In this document: piece after piece, positions 16,396 to 25,639 of the stretch
Layout: each line of letters opens with the position of its first letter
Numbering within the stretch: position 1 is the first letter of the stretch
Origin: Millisia brevis NBRC 105863
Lineage (GTDB): Bacteria; Actinomycetota; Actinomycetes; Mycobacteriales; Mycobacteriaceae
DNA length: 64,000 nt
Assembly: GCF_001552615.1 (NCBI RefSeq)
Contig: NZ_BCRN01000009.1
Span: forward strand, 124,001 to 188,000
Direction: 5' to 3'
Position numbers and translations under genes: made by a program
Notes under the pieces: generated by a model
Database searches by the model: none
What the model was told of the DNA's origin: nothing
The model's input: the letters and a program-made list of their open reading frames with translations, nothing else

Positions 16396-18663
16396 TCAGT
16401 CGACCGGCGGCGACCCCGCGGGCTCGGGCGCGTCGCCACCGACGGGCGGAGCCGCATTGGCCACCGCGAGAAGCTGTTCGAGTTGTTCGCGGGTCGCCGC
16501 ACCCCCGCTCATGGCGATCGCCCGTTCCAGCGGAATGCTCGCCATCATCCGAGCCATGTCGACCCCCAGACCGTCGCCACCGTCCTCGGAGGTCGGCGGC
16601 GCCGGCAGCACCTGCCGAAGCACCGGCCCGGCGATCGGATGTGCCATCGCCTCACCGATCGTCGACTCGACAGTCAGCGGGACGGTGACGGTATCGCCGA
16701 CGAGGTCGACCGTCGCCGAGGCCCGCAGGTCGCGGCTCGAAGCGCCGACGGAGATCTCGTAGGTGCCCGGCTCGAGGACGAACCGATCGACCCGAATATC
16801 CCAGTACTCGAGATCGCGGCGATCGACGACCACCTCGACGCGGCGTTGTTCGCTCGGCTCGAGTTCGACGGCGGCAAAGCCGACGAGCGCGCGGGGGACG
16901 CGCACCTGCGCGGAGCCGGGGACGGCGGCGTAGACCTGCACGATCTCGCGCCCGGCCCGCGACCCGGTATTGGTCACCCGGACCGCCACCCGGATGCTCT
17001 CCCCCTCGGCGCGCACCTCGAGGCCGTCGTAGCCGAAGGTGGTGTACGACAAGCCGTGCCCGAAGGGGAAGGTCACGTCGAGGCCGCGTGTGTCGTACCA
17101 GCGGTAGCCGACGAAGAGACCCTCGCCGTAGCGCACGTGCTGGTGCTCGCCCGGGAAGTCGAGGAAGGCCGGGGTCTCCTCGAGCCGCAGCGGCACCGTC
17201 TCGGTGAGCCGAGCCGACGGGTTGACCGCCCCGAACAGGACCCGGGCGATCGCCGCGCCGCCGCCCTGCCCGAGCAGCGCACCGTCGATCATCGCGGCGG
17301 CCACGGGGACCACCGGCGCGAGGCGGACCACTCCCCCGTGCTGCAGGACGACCACCACCCGCGGTTGGACCGCGGCGACGGCGGCGAGCAGGTCGAGCTG
17401 TTCGGCGGGAAGATCGATCGATTCGCGGTCGAAGCCCTCCGATTCCTGGCTCGCGTCGAGCCCGAGGAAGACGACGGCGACATCGGAGTCGGCGGCGATC
17501 GCGACGGCCTCGTCGACCAGCGCACCGTCGGGGCCCGAGCCGTCGACGGTGAATCCCGGCGCGAAGGTGATATCGGCTTCCGCTGCGGCGGAGCGTATTT
17601 CGTCGATCGGAATGTCCACGCGGGTCGCGTTGACGTGCGAGCTGCCGCCGCCCTGGTAGCGCGGGGTGCGGGCGAACTCGCCGATCACCGCGATCGATCC
17701 GGCGGGGGTGAGCGGGAGCAGATCACCGTCGTTGCGGATCAGCACGATCGACCGGGAGGCGGCCTCGCGGGCGAGTTCGTGGTGCGCATCGGCATCGACG
17801 GTGACATCGGACCGTTGTGCGGCGGTGGCTTTTTCGACCAGTGCGGTGACGCGCGCGGCGGCCCGCTCGACCGCGGCGGCGTCCAGTGCGCCGTTCTCGA
17901 CGGCCGCGACGACGGCGGCGTCACCGGCGCCTCCGTCGTAGGGCATCTGCAGGTCGAGACCGGCGGCGACCGCCGCCACCCGATCGCGCACCGCACCCCA
18001 GTCGGAGACAACGACGCCCGCGAAACCCCATTCGTCGCGCAACACCCGGGTGAGCAGGAACGGGTCCTGCGAGACGTGCACCCCGTTGACACGGTTGTAG
18101 GAACACATCACCGTCCAGGGCTGCGCGTCCTGCACCACCCGGCGGAAGCCCCGTAGATAGACCTCGCGCAGCGGCCGCGGGTCGACGTCGGCGCTCACGC
18201 GCATCCGGTCGTCCTCCTGGTTGTTCAGCGCGTAGTGCTTCAGCGAGGTCCCGACGCCCTCGCCCTGCACCCCGCGCACCCAGGCGGCGCCGAGCACCCC
18301 GGAGATATGCGGGTCCTCGGAGAGGTATTCGAAGTTGCGGCCGCCCAAGGGAGATCGGCGGATGTTGATGCCCGGCCCCAGGAGGACCCGTACGTCCTGC
18401 TGTTGGCATTCGCGGCCGAGCGCGGCGCCGACGGCGGCGACGAGGTCGACATCCCAGCTCTGGCCGAGACCGGCGAGCGGCGGGAAGCAGGTGGCGGGAA
18501 CGCTCGCCGCGAGGCCGAGGTGATCGACGCTGCCCTGCTGCTTGCGGACCCCGTGCGGCCCGTCGGTGAGCATGATCGGCGGCAGCCCGCCGACCGCCTT
18601 GGTGGTCCAGAACGAGCCACCGGATCCGAGGGAGGCGTCTGCTGTCAGGTCCGACTCGGGCAC
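16396..18663 (-). CDS. Glycoside hydrolase family 3 beta-glucosidase-like protein
   Basis: A 755-residue three-domain GH3 enzyme that removes terminal beta-linked sugars. The TIM-barrel domain begins with MLTDGPHGVRKQ and carries LGPGINIRRSPLGGRNFEYLSEDPH and HYALNNQEDDR. It also holds VVVSDWGAV near residue 220, whose Asp is the expected nucleophile. The second domain has AVIGEFARTPRYQGGGSSHVN and SEGFDRESIDLP with a likely acid/base Glu. A fibronectin-III-like domain lies near residues 560-650, followed by an extra tail of about 80 residues. No signal peptide is present, so it acts inside the cell on imported oligosaccharides or glycosides. The start is GTG at 18663 preceded by AAAGGA. A divergent MFS gene lies 148 bp away. 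Confidence 0.92.
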   Translation of the reverse strand: MPESDLTADASLGSGGSFWTTKAVGGLPPIMLTDGPHGVRKQQGSVDHLGLAASVPATCFPPLAGLGQSWDVDLVAAVGAALGRECQQQDVRVLLGPGINIRRSPLGGRNFEYLSEDPHISGVLGAAWVRGVQGEGVGTSLKHYALNNQEDDRMRVSADVDPRPLREVYLRGFRRVVQDAQPWTVMCSYNRVNGVHVSQDPFLLTRVLRDEWGFAGVVVSDWGAVRDRVAAVAAGLDLQMPYDGGAGDAAVVAAVENGALDAAAVERAAARVTALVEKATAAQRSDVTVDADAHHELAREAASRSIVLIRNDGDLLPLTPAGSIAVIGEFARTPRYQGGGSSHVNATRVDIPIDEIRSAAAEADITFAPGFTVDGSGPDGALVDEAVAIAADSDVAVVFLGLDASQESEGFDRESIDLPAEQLDLLAAVAAVQPRVVVVLQHGGVVRLAPVVPVAAAMIDGALLGQGGGAAIARVLFGAVNPSARLTETVPLRLEETPAFLDFPGEHQHVRYGEGLFVGYRWYDTRGLDVTFPFGHGLSYTTFGYDGLEVRAEGESIRVAVRVTNTGSRAGREIVQVYAAVPGSAQVRVPRALVGFAAVELEPSEQRRVEVVVDRRDLEYWDIRVDRFVLEPGTYEISVGASSRDLRASATVDLVGDTVTVPLTVESTIGEAMAHPIAGPVLRQVLPAPPTSEDGGDGLGVDMARMMASIPLERAIAMSGGAATREQLEQLLAVANAAPPVGGDAPEPAGSPPVD

Positions 18664-18811
18664 AGGAAGTCCTTTCACGGCGCATCCCCGTGGTGCGCCC
18701 GTCGCAGCTTCGACGGTACCCAATCGAACAGCGGCGAGACCGCGGACGAACGATCGGTCGCCGTGGACGATCGGTCGGGACACGGCCATCGGATCGGCGC
18801 ACCGTGGTCGG

Positions 18812-20134
18812 GTGACCACAACCAACTCCTCGGAGCGCCCGGAGCACTCCACCCGAGCGGTCGGCTCCCCGTCGACCCAACCGTCCACCCGCTGGATGGC
18901 CCTCGTCGTGCTGCTGTGCACCAGCTTCGTGCTGGTCACCGCGGAATTCCTGCCCAGTGGTCTGCTGACGCCGATCGCCGACGACCTGGGGATCAGCCCG
19001 TCCGAGGCGGCACAGACGATCACCATCACCGCCCTGATCGGATTCCTGACCGCCCCGACGATCGCCTCGCTGGTCCCGCGGATGGACCGCCGCCGGCTGC
19101 TGACTCTCCTCGCCGCCGGCGGTTCGGTCTCCAGCCTGGTCGTCGCCCTCGCCCCGACATTCGAGCTGGTGATGCTCGCGCGGGTGCTGCTCGGGATCGC
19201 CCTGAGCGGCTTCTGGGCGATGTCGCTGGCGGTGGCCGTCGCGGTCACCCGGCCCGACCAGCTCGGGCGCGGGGTCATGATCGTCACCGCCGGCACCTCG
19301 GTGGCCACGGTCGCGGGCGTACCCGCCGCGGTCCTACTGGCCAATATCGCCGGCTGGCGTTCCGCGTTTCTGGTGATCGCGGCGGTCACCGCGCTGGTCG
19401 CGGTGCTGCTGGCGGTCCTGCTGCCGCCGATTCCGCCCGCCGCACCGGTACGGCCGATCGACGTGCTGCGCACGTTGCGCCTGCCGCCGGTGCGGCTCGG
19501 CCTGGCCGGCCACGTGGTCACCGTGCTGGGACATTTCACCGCGTACGCGTTCATCCGGGTCGCGCTCGAACGGGTCGACGGGATCGACGTGACCACGTTG
19601 ACGATCCTGTTGGCGCTCTTCGGCATCGGCGGATTTGTCGGCAACGTGGTGACCGGCATGCTGGTCGACCGGCATCTGGTCGCGCTGGCCTACGCCGTGC
19701 CCGCGCTGACCGGCGTGGCGATCGTCGTCGTCGCCTTCGGTACGTCGTCGATCATCGTCTCCGCGATCGCGGTGCTGGTGTGGGGCAGCGCCTTCGGTGG
19801 TTGGCTGATCGTGGTCAACACCTGGACCAGCCGACAGTTGCCGGATCGTCTCGAGGCGGGCGGCGGGCTGGTGGTCGCCGGCTTCCAGTTGGCGATCATG
19901 CTGGGCGCGGCGGGCGGCGGATTGCTGCTCGGCACCACATCGATTCACACCCTGCTGCTCGTCGCGGCGGCGCTGTTGGTGATCGGCGCGATCACCTTCG
20001 GGACCGCGTGCCGCCACCTCGGTGCGCCGACGGCCGCCGGAATCGACACGGCGGCGGCCGAGCAGTCGCAGGATCGGCCGGTCAGCCCGCGTCCCGACGC
20101 CACGCTGCAGGCGTGCTGCCCACATGCCGGGTGA
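18812..20134 (+). CDS. MFS transporter, DHA1-type
   Basis: A 440-residue membrane protein with about twelve hydrophobic helices. VLVTAEFLPSGLLTPIADDLGISPSEAAQTI near residues 32-62 is the helix 1-2 region seen in AraJ/YdhP-like sugar-efflux and drug-efflux MFS proteins, and VPRMDRRRLL is the cytoplasmic loop 2-3 motif. The GTG at 18812 starts about 25 residues before the first helix; no strong ribosome site is visible. It is divergent from the GH3 gene and its last 53 bp overlap the end of the AraC gene on the other strand. The setting suggests transport linked to the glycoside module; direction and substrate are open. Confidence 0.88.
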   Translation: MTTTNSSERPEHSTRAVGSPSTQPSTRWMALVVLLCTSFVLVTAEFLPSGLLTPIADDLGISPSEAAQTITITALIGFLTAPTIASLVPRMDRRRLLTLLAAGGSVSSLVVALAPTFELVMLARVLLGIALSGFWAMSLAVAVAVTRPDQLGRGVMIVTAGTSVATVAGVPAAVLLANIAGWRSAFLVIAAVTALVAVLLAVLLPPIPPAAPVRPIDVLRTLRLPPVRLGLAGHVVTVLGHFTAYAFIRVALERVDGIDVTTLTILLALFGIGGFVGNVVTGMLVDRHLVALAYAVPALTGVAIVVVAFGTSSIIVSAIAVLVWGSAFGGWLIVVNTWTSRQLPDRLEAGGGLVVAGFQLAIMLGAAGGGLLLGTTSIHTLLLVAAALLVIGAITFGTACRHLGAPTAAGIDTAAAEQSQDRPVSPRPDATLQACCPHAG

Positions 20135-20915
20135 ATGCCCGGCTGAACCCGATATCGGAGGCGTAGCCCAGCAGCCGCGAGGTCTCGGTGACGGACAATC
20201 CGTCCCGGCCGAGCATCTGCTGGGCGCGCGTCATCCGCACCCCGTTGAGGTAGGCGGCCGGCGAGACGCCCAACTCGCCGCGGAACCGCTGCGCGAACGC
20301 CGAGCGGGACATCGCCGCGGTCCGCGCCAGGTCGGCCACCGTCCAGCGGCGACCGGGATCGAGGTGGATCGCCTCGACCGCGCGGGCGAGGTAGGGGTCG
20401 CCGATCGGATCGAGCCATCCCTGCGGGGCGCAGCCGCGTTCCACCCAGGTGCGCAGCACCACCGCGACGATCGCGGTCGCTATCTTGCCGCAGACCGCGC
20501 TGACGTCCGCGGGCCCGGTGCAGCCGCCCAAGCCGGCGGCCAACCCCACGATGTCCGGGTCGCTGCGCTCGAGGTCGCCGAGCACGATCCAGTCCGGAAG
20601 CTCCGCCGCCGCACCGACTCCGCCGGGCGTCGGGCGCAGCCCCGCGACCGTCAACTCGGCCTCTCCGACCGCGACCAGCCGCACCGAGGGCCGCACGACC
20701 AGCAGGGCCCCCGTCTCGGCGCGGCCCGGCCGGCACACGGTGTCGATACCGGTGGGCAGCAGATCCACCGCACCACTTCGCACGTAGACGAGCAGCATTG
20801 CCGCACCGTCGGATCCGACAAATGCCCCATCTCCGAGTCGGGGGCGACATGCCGCGGCGACGGTCCACTCGACGTCGGTCAGCAATCGTTCCAGCAGCGC
20901 GCGATCGACCTGCAT
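20082..20915 (-). CDS. AraC family transcriptional regulator
   Basis: A 277-residue regulator. The N-terminal part is cupin-like (FVGSDGAAMLLVYVRSGAVDLLPTG) and should sense a small molecule. The C-terminal 100 residues hold the two AraC helix-turn-helix units: WTVADLARTAAMSRSAFAQRFRGELGVSPAAYLNGVRM and LSVTETSRLLGYASDIGFSRAFTRHVGSTPAAWRR (key residues only). The ATG at 20915 is chosen; the longer frame would start with TTG. It converges with the MFS gene and the two coding ends overlap by 53 bp. AraC proteins with this domain order commonly control nearby transport or sugar genes. Confidence 0.9.
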   Translation of the reverse strand: MQVDRALLERLLTDVEWTVAAACRPRLGDGAFVGSDGAAMLLVYVRSGAVDLLPTGIDTVCRPGRAETGALLVVRPSVRLVAVGEAELTVAGLRPTPGGVGAAAELPDWIVLGDLERSDPDIVGLAAGLGGCTGPADVSAVCGKIATAIVAVVLRTWVERGCAPQGWLDPIGDPYLARAVEAIHLDPGRRWTVADLARTAAMSRSAFAQRFRGELGVSPAAYLNGVRMTRAQQMLGRDGLSVTETSRLLGYASDIGFSRAFTRHVGSTPAAWRRDAG

Positions 20916-20980
20916 ACCCGCTGCCAACGCCGGTATGTGCGAACCCTATTCCCACACCCCCGCGGGCCGCGCCCGGACGA

Positions 20981-22207
20981 TCAGGCGCGCAGGGCGTTGT
21001 CCAGGTCGTTCAGCAGGTCCTCGGTATCCTCGAGGCCGATCGACACCCGCACCACACCGTCGGTGATGCCCACGGCGGCACGACCTTCCGGGCCCATCGC
21101 CCGGTGGGTGGTCGTCGCCGGATGGGTGACCAGCGTCTTGGCGTCGCCGAGGTTGTTCGAGATGTCGATGATGCGCAGCTTGTCGAGCACCTCGAAGGCC
21201 CGCTCCTTGCCGCGCCCCTCGGGGGCGTCGAGCTCGAAGGTGACCACCGTGCCGCCACCGGACATCTGCGCGGTCGCCAGCTCGTACTGCGGATGCGACT
21301 TCAGGTACGGGTACTTCACCCAGCGCACCGCCGGGTGCTCCTCGAGGAATTCGGCGATCGTCAGCGCGGAGGCCACCGAATGGCGGACCCGCAGCGGCAT
21401 CGTCTCGAGGCCCTTGAGCAGGGTCCACGCGTTGAACGGGCTCAGCGCCGGGCCGGTATGGCGCATCAGTGTCTGCACCGGGCCGTCGATGTACTCGCGC
21501 GAGCCGAGCACCGCACCGCCGAGCACGCGGCCCTGGCCGTCGATGTGCTTGGTGCCGGAGTAGACGACGACGTCGGCGCCGAGGTCGAAACTGCGCTGCA
21601 ACAGCGGGGTGGCAAAGACGTTGTCCAACACCACCTGTGCACCCGCGGCGTGCGCCAGCTCGGACACCTTGCGCACGTCGACCAGGGTCTGCATCGGGTT
21701 CGACGGGGTCTCGAAGAAGACCGCGGTCGTCGGCACCGACAGCGCTTCCTCCCACTGGGAGAGGTCCTCACCGTCGACGAAGACGGTCTCGACGCCCCAG
21801 CGCGGCAGGATCTCGTTACAGACGACGAAACAGGAGCCGAAGAGGCTGCGCGCGGCGACCAGGCGATCACCCGCGCCGAGCAGCGCGCCGAGCGCGACGA
21901 AGACCGCCGACATGCCCGACGCGGTGCCGAAGGCCGCTTCCGCGCCGTCGATCTGCCGCAGCCGCTCCTCGAACATCCGCACGGTCGGATTGCCGTAGCG
22001 GGAGTAGACGAAGTGGTCGACGTCGCCGGTGAACGCCTTTTCCGCGGCGCCGGCCGACTCGTAGACGAAGCCCGACGTCAGATAGAGCGCCTCGGAGGTC
22101 TCCTCGAACCCGGACCGGTTCAGACCCGCGCGGACCGCCCGGGTGCCGGGGCCGATGTCGTCCGGTAGCTGCCGCTCGAAACCGCCGCCGATCGGATCGC
22201 CGCTCAT
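20981..22207 (-). CDS. metZ: O-succinylhomoserine sulfhydrylase
   Basis: A 408-residue pyridoxal-phosphate enzyme that forms homocysteine from O-succinylhomoserine and sulfide in methionine synthesis. Seen are YSRYGNPTVRMFEERL, ASGMSAVF, FETPSNPMQ and VVYSGTKHIDGQGRVLGG. Lys220 in the last is the PLP-binding residue, and the HxDGxGRxxGG ending is characteristic of MetZ rather than MetB. The ATG at 22207 overlaps the rhodanese stop as ATGA. The rhodanese-metZ pair, with purT upstream on the same strand, recalls Rv0389-Rv0391 of M. tuberculosis, although here about 4 kb of other genes lies between purT and the pair. Confidence 0.95.
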   Translation of the reverse strand: MSGDPIGGGFERQLPDDIGPGTRAVRAGLNRSGFEETSEALYLTSGFVYESAGAAEKAFTGDVDHFVYSRYGNPTVRMFEERLRQIDGAEAAFGTASGMSAVFVALGALLGAGDRLVAARSLFGSCFVVCNEILPRWGVETVFVDGEDLSQWEEALSVPTTAVFFETPSNPMQTLVDVRKVSELAHAAGAQVVLDNVFATPLLQRSFDLGADVVVYSGTKHIDGQGRVLGGAVLGSREYIDGPVQTLMRHTGPALSPFNAWTLLKGLETMPLRVRHSVASALTIAEFLEEHPAVRWVKYPYLKSHPQYELATAQMSGGGTVVTFELDAPEGRGKERAFEVLDKLRIIDISNNLGDAKTLVTHPATTTHRAMGPEGRAAVGITDGVVRVSIGLEDTEDLLNDLDNALRA

Positions 22208-22617
22208 CCCTGCCTCCACGGCAGGCCCACGGCCCGCCAGCCGGTGGCGCCGCGGTGGCCGTCCGCGCCCAGTCCACCTTCGAAACCGTCGAGAATGTTG
22301 TAGGACGGGCCGATACCCGCCGCCGTCGCGGCCTCCGCCGCACCGATCGAGCGCTGCCCGCTGCGGCAGAGGAACAGCACCGGCCCGTCGCCGGTCACCC
22401 CCGCGTCACGCAACTCGTCGACGAACTGGGGATTGCGCCGCCCGCCGGGAAAGGAGTTCCACTCGACGAGCACGAGCTTCTTGCCGAGCTCGGACGGGTC
22501 GGGGACGCCGACGAACTGCCACTCCGCGGTGGTGCGCACATCCACCAGGACCGCGGTCGGGTCGTCGCGCAGAACCTCCCAGGCTTGTTCCGGGCTGATA
22601 TCGCCTGCATAGGTCAC
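22204..22617 (-). CDS. Rhodanese-like sulfurtransferase coupled to metZ
   Basis: A 137-residue single-domain rhodanese. ISPEQAWEVLRDDPTAVLVDVRTTAEW opens the domain, and the active-site loop CRSGQRS starts at Cys84, which would carry the persulfide. The gene precedes metZ with an ATGA overlap. In mycobacteria the same pairing exists (Rv0390-Rv0391), so it probably delivers or channels sulfane sulfur for homocysteine formation; that role is inference. The GTG at 22617 is taken as start because it opens the conserved N-terminus; a TTG six codons upstream is possible. Confidence 0.9.
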   Translation of the reverse strand: MTYAGDISPEQAWEVLRDDPTAVLVDVRTTAEWQFVGVPDPSELGKKLVLVEWNSFPGGRRNPQFVDELRDAGVTGDGPVLFLCRSGQRSIGAAEAATAAGIGPSYNILDGFEGGLGADGHRGATGWRAVGLPWRQG

Positions 22618-22845
22618 CGAACCACGATCCCACAACCCCCACCGCTGTCCAGATATTGGCTCGAGGAATTACCTGACGTACCGATGCCTTGCAGGGTGCC
22701 CTTATCCTGGTAGCGACATCGGGGCATCAACGCTGCCCTGCACACGGTCACCACCGACGACGCGGACGATCTGTCGCCGGTCCGCACTGCAAGTCGGCGT
22801 GCGCACGTGACCGAATACACACCGGAAAGGCAGTCGAGAGCTCCC

Positions 22846-24246
22846 ATGACCGCAGCGCCCGAAGCTACGAGTACGTCCCGCCCGATCCGCGTCGCCATCG
22901 TCGGCGCCGGTCCGGCCGGCATCTACGCGGCGGACGCGCTGATGAAGTCCGAGCACGCCAAGACCCCCGGCGTCAGCATCGACCTCTACGAGCGCATGCC
23001 CGCGCCGTTCGGCCTGATCCGTTACGGCGTCGCGCCCGACCACCCGCGCATCAAGGGCATCATCCAGGCGCTGCACAAGGTGCTCGACAAGCCGCAGGTG
23101 CGGCTGCTGGGCAACCTCGACTACGGCACCGACTTCACCCTCGAGGATCTGCGCCGCTTCTACGACGCGGTCATCTTCTCCACCGGAGCGAACGCCGACC
23201 GCGCGCTGAACATCCCCGGTGTCGAGCTCGAGGGCAGCTACGGCGCCGCCGACTTCGTCTCCTGGTACGACGGCCACCCGGACGTGCCGCGCACCTGGCC
23301 GCTCGAGGCGGAGAAGGTCGCCGTCCTCGGCGTCGGCAATGTCGCCCTCGACGTCGCGCGGGTGCTCGCCAAGACCGGCGACGAGCTGCTGCCCACCGAG
23401 ATCCCGGCCAACGTCTACGAGGGCCTGCTCGCCAACAAGGCCACCGAGGTGCACGTCTTCGGCCGCCGCGGCCCGGCGCAGGCCAAGTTCACCCCGCTGG
23501 AGCTGCGCGAGCTCGATCACTCCCCCAACATCGAGGTGATCGTCGCCCCCGAGGACATCGACTACGACGAGGCCTCCGAGGTCGCGCGCCGCGAGTCCAA
23601 GCAGGTCGACATGGTCTCCAATACCCTGCAGGACTGGGCGATCCGCGACGTCGGCAACCGCCCGCACAAGCTGTTCCTGCACTTCTTCGAGTCGCCGCAC
23701 GAGATCCTCGGCGAGGACGGCAAGGTCGTCGGTCTGCGCACCGAGCGCACCGAACTCGACGGCACCGGCAATGTGCGCGGCACCGGCGAGTTCAACGACT
23801 GGGAGGTGCAGGCGATCTACCGCGCCGTCGGCTACCTGTCGGAGAACATCGCCCAGCTGCCCTTCGACGAGCAGGCCGGCACCGTGCCGAACGAAGCGGG
23901 CCGCGTCCTCGACGACGACGGCACCCACCTGACGTCCACCTACGTCACCGGCTGGATCAAGCGCGGCCCGGTCGGCCTGATCGGCCACACCAAGGGTGAC
24001 GCCAACGAGACGATCGCCTGCCTGCTCGCCGATTACGACGCCGGCGCCCTGACCGCCGCCGCGGAGGGCACCTCGGACGAGGTGATCGCCTTCCTCGAGG
24101 AGCGCGGTCTGCCGTACACCACATGGGAGGGCTGGTACCGGCTCGACGCCCACGAGCGTTCGCTCGGCGAGCCCCAGGGCCGCGAGCGGGTCAAGGTCGT
24201 CGAGCGCGACGACATGTTCCGCGCCTCGGAGCCCGACAAGGCCTGA
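22846..24246 (+). CDS. FAD-dependent ferredoxin/adrenodoxin-type NADPH reductase (FprA-like)
   Basis: A 466-residue flavoprotein resembling mycobacterial FprA and mitochondrial adrenodoxin reductase, which pass electrons from NADPH to ferredoxins for P450s or other redox enzymes. Seen are the FAD loop VAIVGAGPAGIYAADAL, ERMPAPFGLIRYGVAPDHPRIK (strongly conserved in the family), the NADPH loop VLGVGNVALDVARVLAKT, VFGRRGPAQAKFTPLELREL, and YVTGWIKRGPVGLIGHTKGDANET near the C-terminus. The ATG at 22846 is preferred because GAGAG lies just upstream; a GTG at 22807 would add 13 residues. A strong terminator hairpin follows the stop. The divergent neighbour is the rhodanese-metZ pair. Confidence 0.93.
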   Translation: MTAAPEATSTSRPIRVAIVGAGPAGIYAADALMKSEHAKTPGVSIDLYERMPAPFGLIRYGVAPDHPRIKGIIQALHKVLDKPQVRLLGNLDYGTDFTLEDLRRFYDAVIFSTGANADRALNIPGVELEGSYGAADFVSWYDGHPDVPRTWPLEAEKVAVLGVGNVALDVARVLAKTGDELLPTEIPANVYEGLLANKATEVHVFGRRGPAQAKFTPLELRELDHSPNIEVIVAPEDIDYDEASEVARRESKQVDMVSNTLQDWAIRDVGNRPHKLFLHFFESPHEILGEDGKVVGLRTERTELDGTGNVRGTGEFNDWEVQAIYRAVGYLSENIAQLPFDEQAGTVPNEAGRVLDDDGTHLTSTYVTGWIKRGPVGLIGHTKGDANETIACLLADYDAGALTAAAEGTSDEVIAFLEERGLPYTTWEGWYRLDAHERSLGEPQGRERVKVVERDDMFRASEPDKA

Positions 24247-24264
24247 CCTCTTTCTCGACCACCG

Positions 24265-24298
24265 AACGCCGCGATCCTCCGGGGTCGCGGCGTTTGTG
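24265..24298 (+). terminator. Rho-independent terminator after the FprA-like gene
   Basis: AACGCCGCGA (24265-24274) pairs perfectly with TCGCGGCGTT (24285-24294), and the stem continues with a T-G wobble and two more pairs around a small loop. TTTGTGTG follows. It lies 18 bp after the stop codon. Confidence 0.75.
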
Positions 24299-24439
24299 TG
24301 TGGTGGGGAAGGGCGACGTCCGGGGTGCTGTGCGATCGTCTTCCGCACAAGCCTGCCGCGACAACTATCTCCTCGGCGGCCCGCTGAGGAAGATGAACGC
24401 ACACCGGACCGGGCGCGGGGGCGGTGCGCGGGACCCGGA

Positions 24440-24922
24440 TCAGGTCAGGATGACCGCGCCCAACCAGATCCCGGCGGCCAGGAGGGCGCCGAGGAGCTCG
24501 AGCAGGGTCGACAGGGCGACGGCCTTCACCGCATGCCAGGTGGAGGTCCACGCTTCGGAGGGGCCGCGGCTGCGGCCGAGCTCGACGATGAAGACGCCGA
24601 GGACGAAGCCGATGAACAGGCCGAGGACCGGGATCACGAAGAAGCCGACGATGCCGAAGAGCGCGCCGACCACGATCGACATCGTCGGTACTCCGGCCTC
24701 GCGCATCTTCTGCCCCGGCCAGGTGTACTTGATGACCGCGGTGATCACCAGGATCGCCGCGGCAGCCGCGAAGACCAACCACGACGTGCTGGTCCCGACC
24801 AGCCAGGCCCATACTCCGATCGCGCCGAGGATCAGGATCGTCCCCGGCAGGATCGGCACGATGATGCCGAGAATCCCGATGACGATGCACAGCCCGACCA
24901 GCAGTTCCCCTTGTGCGCTCAC
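24440..24922 (-). CDS. DUF456 domain-containing membrane protein
   Basis: A 160-residue protein made almost wholly of hydrophobic segments (about five), including LLVGLCIVIGILGIIVPILPG at the N-terminus. GIVGFFVIPVLGLFIGFVLGVF and GRSRGPSEAWTSTWHAVKAV follow, and the latter matches the conserved cytoplasmic loop of DUF456 proteins. The family has no known function. The GTG start at 24922 begins just before the first helix; the longer frame to 25093 would add an arginine-rich extension and run into the divergent SRPBCC promoter, so it is not used. It is convergent with the FprA-like gene. Confidence 0.85.
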   Translation of the reverse strand: MSAQGELLVGLCIVIGILGIIVPILPGTILILGAIGVWAWLVGTSTSWLVFAAAAAILVITAVIKYTWPGQKMREAGVPTMSIVVGALFGIVGFFVIPVLGLFIGFVLGVFIVELGRSRGPSEAWTSTWHAVKAVALSTLLELLGALLAAGIWLGAVILT

Positions 24923-25044
24923 GGCGCAAGTATGGGGCCGGCGCGCACCGGACGAAAAGGCACGGTTGTGCGTCGCCGCCGCACCGCCGCCGCGTACTGT
25001 GCGACGCGTTATGCACAGCCGAGGCAGGTAGGGGCGAGCAGCCA

Positions 25045-25509
25045 ATGGGGAACATCTTCGTCGTCGAGCGGTCGACCGAAATCGCGGCCGCACCGGCGGC
25101 CCTGCACGCGCTGATCGTCAGCCTGCCCGAGTGGCAGAAGTGGTCGCCGTGGGAGGACATCGACCCGCACCTGGGTCGCACCTACACCGGCCCGACCTCG
25201 GGCGTCGGCTCGAGCTACGCCTGGGTGGGCAACCGCAAAGCCGGCGCGGGGACGATGAAGGTCACCGAGGCGACGGCCGAGCACATCGCCATCGACATCA
25301 CCTTCACCCGCCCCTTCAAAGCCGCCAACACCGCGACGTTCACCCTGACTCCGCTCGAGAACGGGTCGACGCTGGTGGTGTGGCGGATGGCGGGCAAGCA
25401 ACCGTTGATCATGCGCATCCTCGCCCCGGTGATCAACCAGGATCGGATGCTCGGCAAGGACTTCGAGAAGGGGCTCAGCCGACTCAAGACGGTCGCCGAG
25501 AATCACTGA
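25045..25509 (+). CDS. SRPBCC (START/polyketide-cyclase-like) family protein
   Basis: A 154-residue helix-grip protein. VERSTEIAAAPAALHALIVSLPEWQKWSPWEDIDPHL is the N-terminal strand-helix unit typical of polyketide_cyc2-type SRPBCC proteins, and LGKDFEKGLSRLKTVAE forms the long C-terminal helix that closes the pocket. Such proteins bind hydrophobic ligands, and most actinobacterial members are uncharacterised. ATG at 25045 is taken as start because it opens the domain. It is divergent from the DUF456 gene and is followed by a hairpin before the convergent TerD gene. Confidence 0.87.
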   Translation: MGNIFVVERSTEIAAAPAALHALIVSLPEWQKWSPWEDIDPHLGRTYTGPTSGVGSSYAWVGNRKAGAGTMKVTEATAEHIAIDITFTRPFKAANTATFTLTPLENGSTLVVWRMAGKQPLIMRILAPVINQDRMLGKDFEKGLSRLKTVAENH

Positions 25510-25529
25510 CGGCCCCGCACCAAAGCGGA

Positions 25530-25568
25530 ATCCCCGTGACCACCGCTGTGAGCGGCGGGCACGGGGAT
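25530..25568. terminator. Terminator-like hairpin between SRPBCC and terD-like genes
   Basis: ATCCCCGTG (25530-25538) is a perfect inverted repeat of CACGGGGAT (25560-25568), with a smaller CCGCT/AGCGG stem inside. CTCGTTCTT follows on the plus strand. It lies between two convergent genes and could serve both. Confidence 0.55.
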
Positions 25569-25639
25569 CTCGTTCTTCGGGACGCGACCGGACGGAGTCG
25601 TCGCCGGCGGATATCGGCCGGGGCCTACGTACGGCAGGC

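Noticed and set aside
22618-22845. Possible methionine-related riboswitch before rhodanese-metZ
   Set aside because: Small inverted repeats are present, but I could not match them to any SAM riboswitch core, so no RNA element is claimed.
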